Shown in pieces: positions 11,056-59,500 of a stretch of DNA of 64,000 nt. Position 1 is the first letter of the stretch; each line of letters opens with the position of its first letter. Source of the stretch: Channallabes apus (taxonomy: Eukaryota; Chordata; Actinopteri; Siluriformes; Clariidae). Location of the stretch: NCBI GenBank assembly GCA_030522415.1, contig CM060114.1, positions 25,629,304-25,693,303 of the forward strand, read 5' to 3'. The notes under the pieces were generated by a model. The model saw only the letters and a program-made list of their open reading frames with translations. It made no database searches and was not told the origin of the DNA. The translations under genes and the position numbers were made by a program.

Positions 11056-12131
11056 TAGGAATTACGACTGACATGATTTCATCATAATGTCAAAACGGCA
11101 CAAGGTGCACAACGTTTTTCTCTAAGTCACGCTCGGGGATCACCTCACGCAGTGATATGTATTACACAGTTCCTGGCTCGCGGAAAACCTGACATGTTAA
11201 ATTACACAATCATTAAATTTATTCAAGGAGACTAACAAACTTAAATCGTTATAAATAGACCTGCATTAATCCTGCATTATATTATCATATACAGTATATT
11301 TACATGTACATCCAGTTATGCCCAGGATCACATTTAATTGTTTGTTTGTTTTTTCTTGGGGTCAGTCCTGTACAAAACAAAGATAAAAATGTTTTTTTTT
11401 TAAAGGCTTACACAATAATTATACAATAAAAATTCTGCTTACTTTTGTTTAGGGTTTCTAAAAAAATACTATGGATAATAATAATAAAAAAAACTACTGG
11501 CTTTTACAGTGGTATCCTACATCTCCCATAATGCACCATTGCAGACACAAACCTTGATGCCTTGTCTCTGATGCAAAACTAAAGGCTCTCAATATAGAGC
11601 CTCAATATAGACTTGCTTGTCTGCATTTGACCCATGATCAAATGTGAAAAAAAAATAAAAATAAAAAAATCATTCTTGACACCTTCTTCACACTTACAGC
11701 CTTCCTCAGGTTCCCAGGACGTGAGGTTCTTGATATGTCCAGGGCGTCTGGACAGTGTCACAGGATCTGACTAATTTCTGGTAATGTATAATCTCATTTA
11801 ATCCCTTGAATTACACATCTGTTGGCACACATGTCCAGAATGAATGCAACATGTGGCAGAATCCAGCTCAAGCTGTCTAAGAGGAGGTTAAAGGTCTTGG
11901 CATTCTTAAAATCATCTGTTGACGACCTCAATGATCACAAACATCTGCTTGATTTTGCTTCAGAGAATCTGATCAATGGAAGACAGCTGGAAGACACACT
12001 CCTTTGCTAGGTTGCTTCTAAACATGTGCCTTTGTTCCGCACTTGAATAGGTGATTTCTGTGCTCAGGCACTGCTCCTTACTTTACTAGCAGTACAGAAA
12101 AGACTTCTAAAATGATTTGGATCCACATTCG

Positions 12132-46987
<34,856 letters not shown>

Positions 46988-47084
46988 GATCCTTCACTCC
47001 TTCAGCTCCATGAATGAGTTCCTTTGCTCTCTCTCTCTCTCTCTCTCTCTCTTTTTAAGGAAAATCCTTTAAATCCGGCTCTTT

Positions 47085-47536
47085 ATCCCTGCGATACCCC
47101 ATTGTAACTCCATAACCAGGTTAAAAACACGACAAACTAATCAAACAAGTTGCCTTCAAACAGCACGCACTGTAACCGGTAACAATGTAACTTTTTTTCT
47201 TTTGGGAAAAACCACTCCGTCTCCATTGAGTCTCTCCAGCCCCCACTCTCTCTCTCTCTCTCTCTCTCTCAAACACACACACCACGGCACATTTTGAACG
47301 CGTGCAGATTTTTAATCCGCCTCTAGGGGCGCGCTTGAGCTGTGTGAGTGCGCGCGGACGTTTTTCCTCGTCCCACCGTAACGCGTGAAGCATCACGGGA
47401 AACGTAGTGCGCGCGCCGCGGTCGGCTTTGCGCAGTCCTTCTATAAGTCAAGTCGGGCCGCTAATTCGTATCGACTACAATCCCAGCATGCGCGCTCGTT
47501 GTCGGAGACTTATGGCGGAGAGAGAGCGACAGAGCT
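47085..47536. promoter_or_regulatory. Shared fgd6 / vezt divergent promoter
   Basis: CpG-rich stretch between head-to-head genes. ACTACAATCCCAGCATGC at 47474-47491 (plus) and ACTACGTTTCCCGTGATGC on the minus strand (47408-47390) resemble ZNF143 sites and point toward opposite genes. No TATA box. CT tracts lie at 47029-47052 and 47249-47270. Confidence 0.65.
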
Positions 47537-47572
47537 ATGACTGAGGATTTGGACGAAGAGGTCGTGTTCGAG
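47537..47572 (+). CDS. vezt: vezt exon 1
   Basis: 12 codons, ending GAG|gtgaga in phase 0. Upstream ATGGCGGAGAGAGAGCGACA (47512) opens another frame, but only the ATG at 47537 gives the vezatin DEEVVFE motif. Confidence 0.88.
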
Positions 47573-50500
47573 GTGAGATTATAAGCACTGGAGCGTGTTG
47601 TGTGTGTGGTGTTTTGGTGATTCGGTGTTTTAAAGGCGCCAGTGTGTGTGTGCGTGTGTGTAAGTAAGTGGGGCGGTGTTCTGTCTGATGATACACACAC
47701 ACAGATCAGACCGGGATGGATGGGCGGAATCCGATCTCAGAGGAGATTGATAGAAATTTAATAGTGATTACTGTTGGTCTCCATGGAAACGGATCATCTG
47801 TCGATCACTCGGTGTTTCCTCAAATTCTGCACGTGCGTTACACGTTTTAGTGCTGCAGTCATCACTCTCTCTCTCTCTCTCTCTCTCTTCCTTACTCTCT
47901 CACACACACTTTAATCTCATTAAAGTCTCATTAATCAGCAGATGACATGCGTGAGGTCACGTGGCCCAGAACCGGAAATAACCCCATTTAGATAAGCACC
48001 TCTTCCTCTCCCTCCAGCCATTACATCATCAGGTAACAAACTGTTGTATCCTGATATTGTTTAATAGGGAAGGGAATCACAGGGGAGAACCCGATACACT
48101 ATTATTACGATACCTGACTGGCGATTTTATAAATATCCCGATCCGATGTTACGTTTTTTCCCTGATCTTTTTCACATTTTTAGACACTTCTCACTGAGCG
48201 TTTATTCCGTATACAGGGTTACATACCCCTTTCCCACTGCTCTGGTTCCCGTGCCGGTTCCCAATTTTGGAACCAGTGCCGCGCTTTTCCACAGAAAAAA
48301 GTTGGTGCCGGTGCCCCTAAGCTCTGCTGATCTAGTCGCGAGAACCCATGACGTCACATGCGGTGGGCGGAGTTATAGGGAGCGTAAAAGAAATGGCGGA
48401 GACGCAAAATCCGTTAATGTGGAGCGCGGACGAAACAAAAGCGCTGTTAACAATTTGGACATCCGCCGAGATTCAGCAGAAATTGGAAAGTGCTTTAAGA
48501 AATAAAAAAAGTGTATGAGGAAATAAGAGAAGATCTAATAGTCGCAGGCTTCACACGAACAAACGACCAAATAGTGTATAAGCTAGTTGTCTATGTCGAT
48601 CTCTTTCAGCGAATAAGCTGCTTTTGGTTACTGAAATACATTTTCATAGTTTGGAGAATAACCAGTAAACTGACTTCGGGCAAGTTTGTTTCTGTTTAGT
48701 GGGCGTGGCCTGTGACGTATTATTATGAAGCTCCTGATGAGCTCCTGTCTAGTGTAAACGCGGGCACTTGGCACCAGCACCAGTGTAGTGGAAATGAGGT
48801 AACAGAGGGCCTGGAGCCGATCCTGGGAACGAGGCGGGTGCCAGTCCATTACAGGACACACGCACATACAGAGGTACTTCGGCATACGAATGCCCCGCCT
48901 TAAAAAACTTTCGCCTTAAGAACAGAAATTTTTGCAAGAATTTTGCCTGAGCCGAACAGAACGGCTAAGTTGGCTAATGGCTAAGTTGCGCGTCCGTCCA
49001 GGAGCCGTTCAAAACTTGTTTGTGTCAGTGGAAAGCCAAGCCAAACGAGTTTACATATTTCATTGTGAGGGTTTTTTTTTTTTTTTTTTTTTGCATTTCG
49101 TGCAAGATTTAATAAAGACATGACACCATTGGTCCCAAAAATGTTAGCAAGGACAAAAGGGAGCCACTTTCAGTTTCATTTTTAAAGCAGCTGGTGCCAA
49201 GAGGAATCATAAATTAAGGTTAAGTGAGGTTTAATGTCTGTTTATTGAATTTTTTTTTTACCTCATTTACATGTCTTTTCTAAATATTTTGATTGTTTTT
49301 ATATTAAAAAATACAGTGGTGTGAAAAACTATTTGCCCCCTTCCTGATTTCTTATTCTTTTGCATGTTTGTCACACTTAAATGTTTCTGCTCATCAAAAA
49401 CCATTAACTATTAGTCAAAGATAACATAATTGAACACAAAATGCAGTTTTTAAATGAAGCTTTACGTTATTAAGGGAGGAAAAAACTCCAAATCTACATG
49501 GCCCTGTGTGAAAAAGTGATTGCCCCCCTTGTTAAAAAATGACTTAACTGTGGTTTTCACGACCCGAAGTTCAATTTCTGTAGTCACCCCCAGGCCTGAT
49601 TACTGCCACACCTGTTTCAATCAAGAAATCACTTAAATAGGAGCTACCTGACACAGAGAAGTAGACCAAAAGCACCTCAAAAGCTAGACATCATGCCAAG
49701 ATCCAAAGAAATTGAGGAACAAATGAGAACAAAAGTAATTGAGATCTATCAGTCTGGTAAAGGTTATAAAGCCATTTCTAAAGCTTTGGGACTCCAGCGA
49801 ACCACAGTGAGAGCCATTATCCACAAATGGAAAAAACATGGAACAGTGGTGAACCTTCCCAGGAGTGGCCGGCCGACCAAAATTACCCCAAGAGCGCAGA
49901 GACGACTCATCCGAGAGGCCACAAAAGACCCCAGGACAACATCTAAAGACCTGCAGGCCTCACTTGCCTCAATTAAGGTCAGTGTTCACGACTCCACCAT
50001 AAGAAAGAGACTGGGCAAAAACGGCCTGCATGGCAGATTTCCAAGGCGCAAACCACTTTTAAGCAAAAAGAACATTAAGGCTCGTCTCAATTTTGCTAAA
50101 AAAACATCTCAATGATTGCCAAGACTTTTGGAAAAATACCTTGTGGACCGACGAGACAAAAGTTGAACTTTTTGGAAGGTGCGTGTCCCGTTACATCTGG
50201 CGTAAAAGTAACACAGCATTTCAGAAAAAGAACATCATACCAACAGTAAAATATGGTGGTGGTAGTGTGGTGGTCTGGGGTTGTTTTGCTGCTTCAGGAC
50301 CTGGAAGGCTTGCTGTGATAGATGGAACCATGAATTCTACTGTCTACCAAAAAATCCTGAAGGAGAATGTCCGGCCATCTGTTCGTCAACTCAAGCTGAT
50401 GCGATCTTGGGTGCTGCATCAGGACAATGACCCAAAACACACCAGCAAATCCACCTCTGAATGGCTGAAGAAAAACAAAATGAAGACTTTGGAGTGGCCT

Positions 50501-53500
50501 AGTCAAAGTCCTGACCTGAATCCTATTGAGATGTTGTGGCATGACCTTAAAAAGGCGGTTCATGCTAGAAAACCCTCAAATAAAGCTGAATTCCAACAAT
50601 TCTGCAAAGATGAGTGGGCCAAAATTCCTCCAGAGCGCTGTAAAAGACTCGTGGCAAGTTATCGCAAACGCTTGATTGCAGTTATTGCTGCTAAGGGTGG
50701 CCCAACCAGTTATTAGGTTCAGGGGCAATTACTTTTTCACACAGGGCCATGTAGGTTTGGATTTTTTTTCTCCCTAAATAATAAAACCCCTCATTTAAAA
50801 ACTGCATTTTGTGTTTACTTGTGTTATCTTTGACTAATAGTTAAATGTGTTTGATGATCAGAAACATTTTGTGTGACAAACATGCAAAAGAATAAGAAAT
50901 CAGGAGGGGGGCAAATAGTTTTTCACACCACTGTATGATTATAGTGTTAGAAATTGGTAATATTTTTGGGTGGCTGGAAAGAATTATCTGCATTTACATT
51001 ATTTTATATAGGAAAGTGCATCTCGTAAACAATTATTCGCCTTAAGAACTCGCCTCCGGAATGGATTAAAATTCGTATGCCGAGGTACAGCTGTACATTC
51101 ACACGCTACGAGGTACATTCACACGATACGAGCAATTTGGGCAAGCCACTTAGCCTTTGAACTATGGGAGGAAACTGGAGTACATTGATTAAACAAGATG
51201 AAAACAACCAAGCACAGGAAGAACAAGCAAACTCCATGCACACAGACCCAAGGCTGTGCAAAATCGAACCCTGACCCTAGAGGTGCAAGGCGACAGTGCT
51301 AACCACTAGCTGCCATTTTAAGACCTTGGAGTTGTATTAACTCAAAAGTTCTATTTCTTTGCTTTATTCATCAGCTTCACAACTGAATTTAACATCGTCA
51401 TTAATTAAATAAAAGTTCCTTATAGGATTAGTTTTCTGACTTAAAAACCGAGCGCAAAATTTAAACAATACAAACTTACTTCAAATGCAAGAGTTTAACA
51501 TTTAACTTAAATTTAAATAAAACAAAAAAGGTACATCGTTACTAAGCAGTAAGCATCGCTGTTAAGTCATCTGCCATTATTTATAAAACTGTTGTTGTTG
51601 GTCTTTCGGCTGCTCCCGACAAGGGGTCGCCACAGCGGAATATCCAGTCCGCACTATAACTTGGCACAGGGTTTACGCCGGATGCCCTTCCTGACGCAAC
51701 CCTCCCATTTTATCCGGGCTTGGGACCGGCAAACTTCACAAATAATTCACTCCTACCACATGATATGCCAGTGTGTGAATAGTTTAGACTGCACCACCTG
51801 TAGGATTATACAGAAACAGCATTGTTTTATCGCTTCAAATGCCTTCAAAGTCTTGAGTGTGAGTGTTAAGCGATTGTGAGCATGCAGAAGTGTGTGCGGG
51901 ACTGATCAAGCTGAACACTGGCTGATCGACTGCTGCATCTCTCATATTTGTAAAAAAAAAAAAATTCCCATCCCTGGTTAAAACAGTTTTTGTAACATGG
52001 CATCAAAGTAAACGCATTAAAATAAAACAATTGTATATATTTTTGCATGCAAATTTTTTCATGAACATTTCCGTCACCTGACTAGGGGGTAGAAACACAG
52101 CTGGCACGGAGCTGAAAAAAGAAAACACACAAAAAAAAAAAGAACAGATGTACAGCGGCACAGAATACTGTTTAACATAGTGTTCACATACAGTAGGAGA
52201 GCAGTTTCAAAGATGGTCATTGTCTTTTTCTTTTTTTATGTACCGTATATGCAAGGTGCATAAGTTTACATACATTAATCTATTTATTTGTTCATTTTGT
52301 GCAATGCTGCTAGTCATGCATATATACATTTTTTTATCATTTGTTTGTATCATTTATTTTGTACCTTTTTAGAATATCAAAAAGCATTTTATGCATCTTA
52401 TTTCATTTGTATGTGGAAATCTTAGTCTTAAGCAGTACTTAAGGAATAAAACAGTTCATGGTGAGCTGTTAAAGGACAATAATTTATGACTGACTGGTGA
52501 AATTTGGAAGAGGAGCTTTTATATTTTCTCTAATATGATTTATTCCTCTTATACCCCAGTGGTTTGCCATTGGTTTAGCAGTTTTTATTCATTCATGATG
52601 GTCACATTGTGCCATGTGTAGTTACATGTGATGTGGTAGAACGTCCTTGAGACACTCGAACATTATTACTCACTTATGACAGATAAAACAGTCATTCTTT
52701 ATTTTCTCTTTCTCAAAGTTAATAAGATTTTTTTTAATGCATCTTGCTGTGTAACTGAGCAATGATAAATAGCTCTGTACCCTGTCCAAAAGGTTTTAAC
52801 ACATCAGAAAACATTCTGACTTCACAGGATCGAGAGGAGAAAATGTCGGCATCCTGAACGCGTGTAGAAATTCTCTTGGGGGGCGGGGGTAGTTTTTCAA
52901 AGTTTTTCATTTCATACTTTTATCATGCGGCTAGATGATGATGATGAGCACGTTGTTGTTGAAGCTAAAGTCGAAGGTTTATCTGCTGCTAGACAGAGTA
53001 TACAGATGAGGAGGTGAGGCAGCTGTTCAGGCTAAAGGACTAAAGTGCCAAAAGAGGAATGAAGCACAGGCTTTACTGTCAGTGCGCCATCGAACAGTGC
53101 TGTGGATAATGTAAGAAAAACATGAATGAAAGGCGTTTAAACCCAAAAGTCAACTTGGAATTGAGCCATAAACAAAATCTTTCGCATCACTAAAGATGTC
53201 ATATTGAGTATAAACATCCTAATACAATTTATTCTTGGAGGCCTTCATCCAGCATTCATGGATTTTAATGTTGAATGTGTCTTGACTGGTAGAACTGTTT
53301 TTAAAGACGTAATGATATAATGATTATGATATAAGATTATGATATAATGGCGGTATCTTCTCTTCCCGTGGGCCGATTGCGATGAAACAAAGCCTATATG
53401 TTATCTCAAGCACAGACAAATACATCTGTGAAAAAAATACACCGTTAAAATTCGTTCAGTAGTTTTTACGTGATACGTGCACAAACAAACAGACAGGCAA

Positions 53501-56500
53501 AAATTCCAAAAACTGTCTTAAGCACCTAGATTTCTCGCTGGAAAAATAACGCTTAAAGCTGTAAGATATGTAAAATGTTTTATTTTGTGGTTTTATTTAT
53601 TTTTTTAAAATAGAATAGAAAATGACGGTCATTCTGTGTGTGTGTGTGTGTGTGTGTGTAACTAATTGCTTAAAATCATCAGTAATTTCATAACTATGCA
53701 CTTTACAATCAAAACTTTTATTATACTTTATTCTTGTGCTTCTACTTTTACTGTAAATGTGTATCTCAACCGTTTGGTAGATATCAATAACTTCTAATAT
53801 AAATGGTTAATTAAAAAATAAATAAATAAAGGAAAGTAATTCTGTTAAATGTGATCCAGTAATGAAGAATTAACATGTATATTTTTACCTGATTAGAACT
53901 AATATAACTAGTGAAAGGGAAAAAAAACCCTTGAAAAGCCACACGACATCGTCAGTCAGTTCAAGCAGGCATGTGTTCAAGTGGGACAAGACTTGAGACA
54001 AAAATAACTACTTTTAAAACAATAACTACTTTTAACACTCCAGGTAATTAAAATCCAACTACACTTTGTCACAGGTATGTTTTTAACTGTTTATTTATGT
54101 AAAATAATTGAATCAACATTTAAGACTCACCATTCTTACTGGATGCGGTTTAAAGGATGCCGTGTCTCCGTCCCAATCATCAGGCTTTTAAACAAACTCT
54201 TTTCCAGCTTTCTTTCTGGTTTAGAAACATAATCCACAAAGTAATGGTGAGGTGTTAATTGTTCTTTCTGGAGAACGTGTCCTCAAGCAGAAACGAAGCC
54301 TTGGAGTGTATAACATGATACACTGATGTGACGTGATCATCACGGACACGCTTCCTGCGTTTCTGCGGGTTATTCGATGAATCACAGCATTTCCAAGATC
54401 CAGCAGACGTAATCACCTCGAACAGAATTGTGCAACGTTAACTCGTGCGAGTTTTTAAATACATCACATAAAGACCTGACGTCATCATAATCCAAATATA
54501 GCACCTTGTGCAGGGCTAGTGGAATATTAACTTGGATGATGAAGCAAACATTCATTATCATATGATTTATATGAAGTTCATCATAAGCACAGTTAGACTT
54601 TTAGGAGAACTTGTTTGACTTGTGGTTGGGTAGTAGAAAAAATATGTTATCTGTAATAACCTTTATAGTTTTAGAGCTGGATCCTGATTGGTTCACAGGA
54701 CGGACTGCAGTTTGAGATGAGAAGAAAACGCACGTTGTATTAAAGTGTTCGTTCTAATTCGTTTCTTTTCTGTAGTAACAGAATACTCAGGTGCTTGGAG
54801 AGGTGGATGTGTTTTGATAAATAAGAATGGATTAAAATTATGAAACTGGTGATCAGGCCGGTGATTAGTATACTGGTGACGCTGAATGCTGAGTCATTGG
54901 AACAGACGAAAGGGGAAATGAGGTCGCTGCTGAGGTTGGTACATCAACAACCAGTTTTTAATTGGATCTTTAGGCAGTTTGGAGCCTGTCAAAGTAAAAC
55001 ATTTGTTCCCTTTATTATTTTATTGAAATTTAGTAAGAAGAAATGACGGGTGGCTCAAGGATTTTACATTGTGCTGTTTGTCCGGATCTATGCTAATAAA
55101 TTTATAATGATTTTGTCAAAATGGCGCAAGAGAAAACAGTTTATCCTAGGGTGCAGATTAGCAGCGCTCTCGGAGAGTAGTGGGGACATCCTCTACTTCC
55201 TATTTCAATGTCAGTTGTTCTTCAATAGTCCATGAACATACAATATAATTTTTCATTAAAGCAAAGTTATAAGAATGTCGTATGCCGTTAGTTAGAAAGA
55301 AAATCAGACGGAGCCCAATCGGAATCGACACGTCGGCCAAGAAACTTGCAGTCGGAGCATCTTTAATTGTAGTAATAGATTACTGTAATAATATAGCTAC
55401 AGTAACAGCATTAATTACCTGTATATGTAATATATTATTTTACGCATCGTACTGTATGTTTACGTGACCTTACGAACTCAGGAAAACAGGTCGGCATTAA
55501 AATGGTTACATTACCATAATTCACGGAAAAAGAGCTACACAAGGAGTTCAAAAGATTTGTCATTTTTCCCTACACTGAGAACAGAAATCGAAATCTGTTT
55601 ACACAAATCTCACTTACAACCAATTTAACGGGCCTGTTACAGCACATCGAGACACATGGGGGGGGTCCTGGTGATAAGACAGACATGAGAGAATGTTTTA
55701 CCAGAACAGTTCTGATTTCATCGCTGGAGCAATAAAGTCTAATTCACAGCACACGTTCAGCAATAAAGTGTAATTATCCATTCCTGAAGGATTTGCGGCA
55801 TCCATCCACATCATTAGAGTGGTAACTTCTGACCACAAATAAGTCATGTCTCAGCTTCATATATACATGCTTTCGACTTGCCCTGCAAACTGTAAATGTT
55901 CACTGACGCATATAAAAGTGTAGCCCAGTCTAACTGACTAGTGTGAAGTGTAAAGTTGCTTATTTCAGATGATCAAAGTTTTCGAATGTATCGCAGAAAC
56001 TTACAGCAGGACTTTGGAAAACTTTTTAGCTGTCTATACAAGGATCGTTCGAGTCAAACCGGGACGTGTGCCTGTGCAGAGTAACAGAACACCGTTATCA
56101 GAGCTAAAACTTCCTTCATTTCTCTATATAATCTCCTGTCACACTTATCCATGTATCCCAGCGTTTCACTAGAACTTGAATGCCGTCAAGGTAGAAAGTT
56201 CAATCAGTGTGTCCGGGCCGTGATCAGATGAACTGCTTCACGACTTAAAACTCTGGCCTCCCAGGAACTCCTTTAATGGCCCAAACATGTGGAAATCTCA
56301 AGATTGTACGGGGATGTGCCAATAATTTCCTTGACGAGTTCCTGTATCATGTAAGCGGTGTTAGTGAATGATTGTGTGTACAAAGAAAAAAAAAAACGCT
56401 TCACTACCACTTTTTCAGTTTTTCAGTCCCGGTTTGACTTGAACACCTCTCATGTATGTACAGTATAAAGAATTGTTGAGGATGATGATGGCAGATTGAA

Positions 56501-59500
56501 CCTTAAAGTGTGATGCACTTTATGCTCTTGTTTAATTTTAAGTATTTTATTATTATTATTATTATTTATTTATTTTTTTCCTGGTTTTTGCACCTACTGA
56601 AAAAGTCAGGAAGCAACAACATAGCACCACAGGTCCCAAGAATGTTATGAAACACGTCAGCAAGGATAAAATGGAGCCACTTTCAGTTTCATTTTAAAGC
56701 AGCCGCTGCCAAGAGGAATAATAAATTAAGGTTAAGTGATGTGTAATGTCTATTTATTAAATTTTTTTTACCGTATTTACATATCTTTTCTAAATGAAAT
56801 GTTTTGATTCTATATAAATTGGTAATATTTTTGGGTGGCGTAAACAAATTCTCTGCATTTACATTATATAGGAATTACACATTCCTATAGGAATGTACGA
56901 AGTACGAAACAGTGTGGTGTTCCAAGACCAGGTTCAAATCCCCTCAGGTTTGTATTTAATAATGCATGAAGCGGGAGCTGCAAAGTTTTGGCTTTATCTC
57001 AGAAAAAGTCTTAGTCACTAAAACCAGGAGGATATGATGAACTGTAAGCACAGCTGAACAGGAAGATCTGTGCTTTAACAGGAAACTCTAATTATAAACA
57101 AGTAGGAGGAGTTCGAGCCAAATGTTCTTTTAATATCATGTAAAAGACTTTTGTTGAATGGTGGAAGTTTAATACAGCAGTGGTACCGGGTCTTCTGGGA
57201 TCGTCCCGGGTCTACAGAGACCAAATGCATTGCAGGCGGATAAAGACGAACGCATAAAACAAGACCTAATTTTGGCCCAGTTATCAAGATGAAGTGTAGC
57301 AGGAGATCTTCATCATTTCTCAACACTTTATTTTTCTTATTTTGAACCTCATCAAGTCTGTATTTAAAAAAGATTCACACTGGTGGAACACAGAAGGAAA
57401 ACAAATACCAAAGTAAATACGGGAACCCTTTTGCAGCGATTGGTGAAAGTGTATAATACTAGGTGTGTGAGGTTATGAAATTCCCGCCTTCTGCGTCATG
57501 ATTGGTTACGAGAGTTTAGTCTCACATATGGTTGGTTAGATACCAAGAGCTTTACAAGCTTTTACTTTTAATATTTTAAACCCAGTTTGGAACAATTTTA
57601 GTTAATTAATAAATTTCAGTGTCAGGCTAAATGACTTTAATGTATAATGAAGTGATTTATAGGGATAATAATAATTATAATAATAATAATTATAACAGAA
57701 TTAATGAAAAAGAGTGATAGCAAAACTGTTAGCCAGATTCAACAAGCCTCTGTGGGAGATTATTAAATCCCACCTTCTCGGCTCTGATTGGTTCGAAGAA
57801 TTCGCACTTGTTTTTTATTGGTTAGAAACCTAGAGGGTTAAGGAGATTGTGTTTTTAAGCGCAGTTTTAAGTCTAAGGTTTTGTGAGATCTGGCAATAAA
57901 CAGCATCATTGTTTTTCTTCCACATAATAAAAAAAAAATTTGATTCCTGTCTGTTTAGAGGCTCCATGTAAGTCAGTTTTCTAAAGTGATTTGTTTTCGA
58001 GCTATAGTAGTTGTTAGAATAATGTGATATCACATTAGAGAGGGAGAGTTGTACTGCTGGATATAGCATGATCGTGATTTGGTCAACCAAGCCGTGCTAC
58101 AGTATATCCAGCAATACATCACGACCTCAAGTGTTCTATTGCTTTTATACAACAGTTCTACAAACACTATTTATCAACAGATTATGATTTGTATTCTTTA
58201 TTTAACCAGATATTTTACTCTACCAGCCGCGACTGGTGGAGCTGGTGACTGACGCTTAGTGTAATAAACAAGGGGGAAAGAGGTGTTAAATTCTTATTGG
58301 TACCTTGTAGCCAGAAGCCAAAGGAGGTTAGGTTTCACATCGCCTCCCTGACTGTAAGGCTGTAGGGCTATAGGGCAGAACTAATACTTTTCCACTGCAT
58401 AGTACGGCACGACACGGTTCAGTTCAACTCACTTCGGTTCGGCGCAGTTTGGCTCGGTTTGCGCTTCCACTGCAGTGTAGTAACACTTTAGCGTGGGCGG
58501 GATTACTCACGTGTCGTTTAGTCGCGGCGCCGCTACTGTCGTGACATCATCGTAAACGCGCCACAAACAAACACAACAATGGAGCATATCGACGGCATGG
58601 TGTTCTTCATTCTCGGCATGTGGATGTTTTTAACAGCGAGACGAAGGAGTTTGTTTCAAAACAGGCCGACGGTTAATACAAAAAGGTGCGTGCGATCCTT
58701 CTCTGGCTGTTCTAAATATAGCGGTTCTGTTGTGTCTCGTGTCGCAAGTTCAGTGACGCAGTAATGACGATTTTCTCCGGCTAATCAGTGACCAGCAGAG
58801 TTTACACGTCACGTTTTGGTAACGGTTCAGCTTGCTTGGAACCTCGGCTGAGGTGGTACTAAAAAAAGGACCAGTTACCAGGTACTGTTCCCAGTGGAAA
58901 ACCCCCCAAAAGTGAGTTGAACTGAACCGTGTCGTGTCGTACTATGCAGTGGAAAAGCGCCATTAGTGACTTCAGTGTTTGAAAACTGGAGCTTCAAACA
59001 CTTGACTCAGATCCCAGTCGCTTCCCTAAAGTCCAAGCGCTTGATTGTGTCAAATTAAAGGCATAAATAGTAATAAGTTTATAATATATGTACATTGTAT
59101 TTGTGTGAACGTATTAGTCCCTTATTCTCAGTTGTGCAAAAACATGGAACATTTGCACTCATGGAACGAGCTATGAAGGAATTTGCATCTGATCTGATTT
59201 GCATCTGTTGTATGACGTATGCAAATATTGAATCGACTTTGTGGAAACAAGCTTCCTGGCCCCCCTGCTCTGCACACTCCCAGTACACCTGATTTAACTA
59301 ATCAGCTTATTAACTACCTTAACTGAATATAAGGGTGGAGAAGCACTGCACTAATGAATCAGGTTCGGATAAAATCAGATGTAATTAAGGAAAATGATGA
59401 AGAGCAAGTTTTCAAACCAGGATGTCTAAAATCACATCTGGTTCCTGATGTTTTACTCTTTGATGCAGTAAAACATTTGAATAGCTCAAACATTTTAAAG

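Larger units (their letters stand above)
48869..51093. mobile_element. Tigger/pogo-like MITE carrying a Tc1 insertion
   Basis: Termini CAGAGGTACTTCGGCATACG and the inverse of CGTATGCCGAGGTACAGCTG lie between TA dinucleotides. Without the Tc1 element it is about 600 bp. A related internal segment without the Tc1 insertion is at 56625-56880. Confidence 0.65.
48190..51315 (-). mobile_element. SINE split into three pieces by nested insertions
   Basis: Inverted SINE parts lie at about 48190-48220 (TTATTCCGTATACAGGGT), 48798-48868 (GGGCCTGGAGCCGATCCTGG, GTGCCAGTCCATTACAGGAC) and 51094-51315 (GAGCAATTTGGGCAAGCCAC, AAGCAAACTCCATGCACACA, GTGCTAACCACTAG). In order they make one element. Confidence 0.7.

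Noticed and set aside
47121..47396. 91-codon minus-strand frame as a possible fgd6 first exon
   Set aside because: Runs through a GA tract and has no donor that would join exon 2 in frame; the MSTG exon fits better.
50294..50563. Minus-strand open frame inside the Tc1 element
   Set aside because: Antisense shadow of the transposase.
58579..58764. 61-codon frame starting [10 protein letters not shown]
   Set aside because: Lies inside an inverted-repeat element; no domain I can recognise and no splice support.
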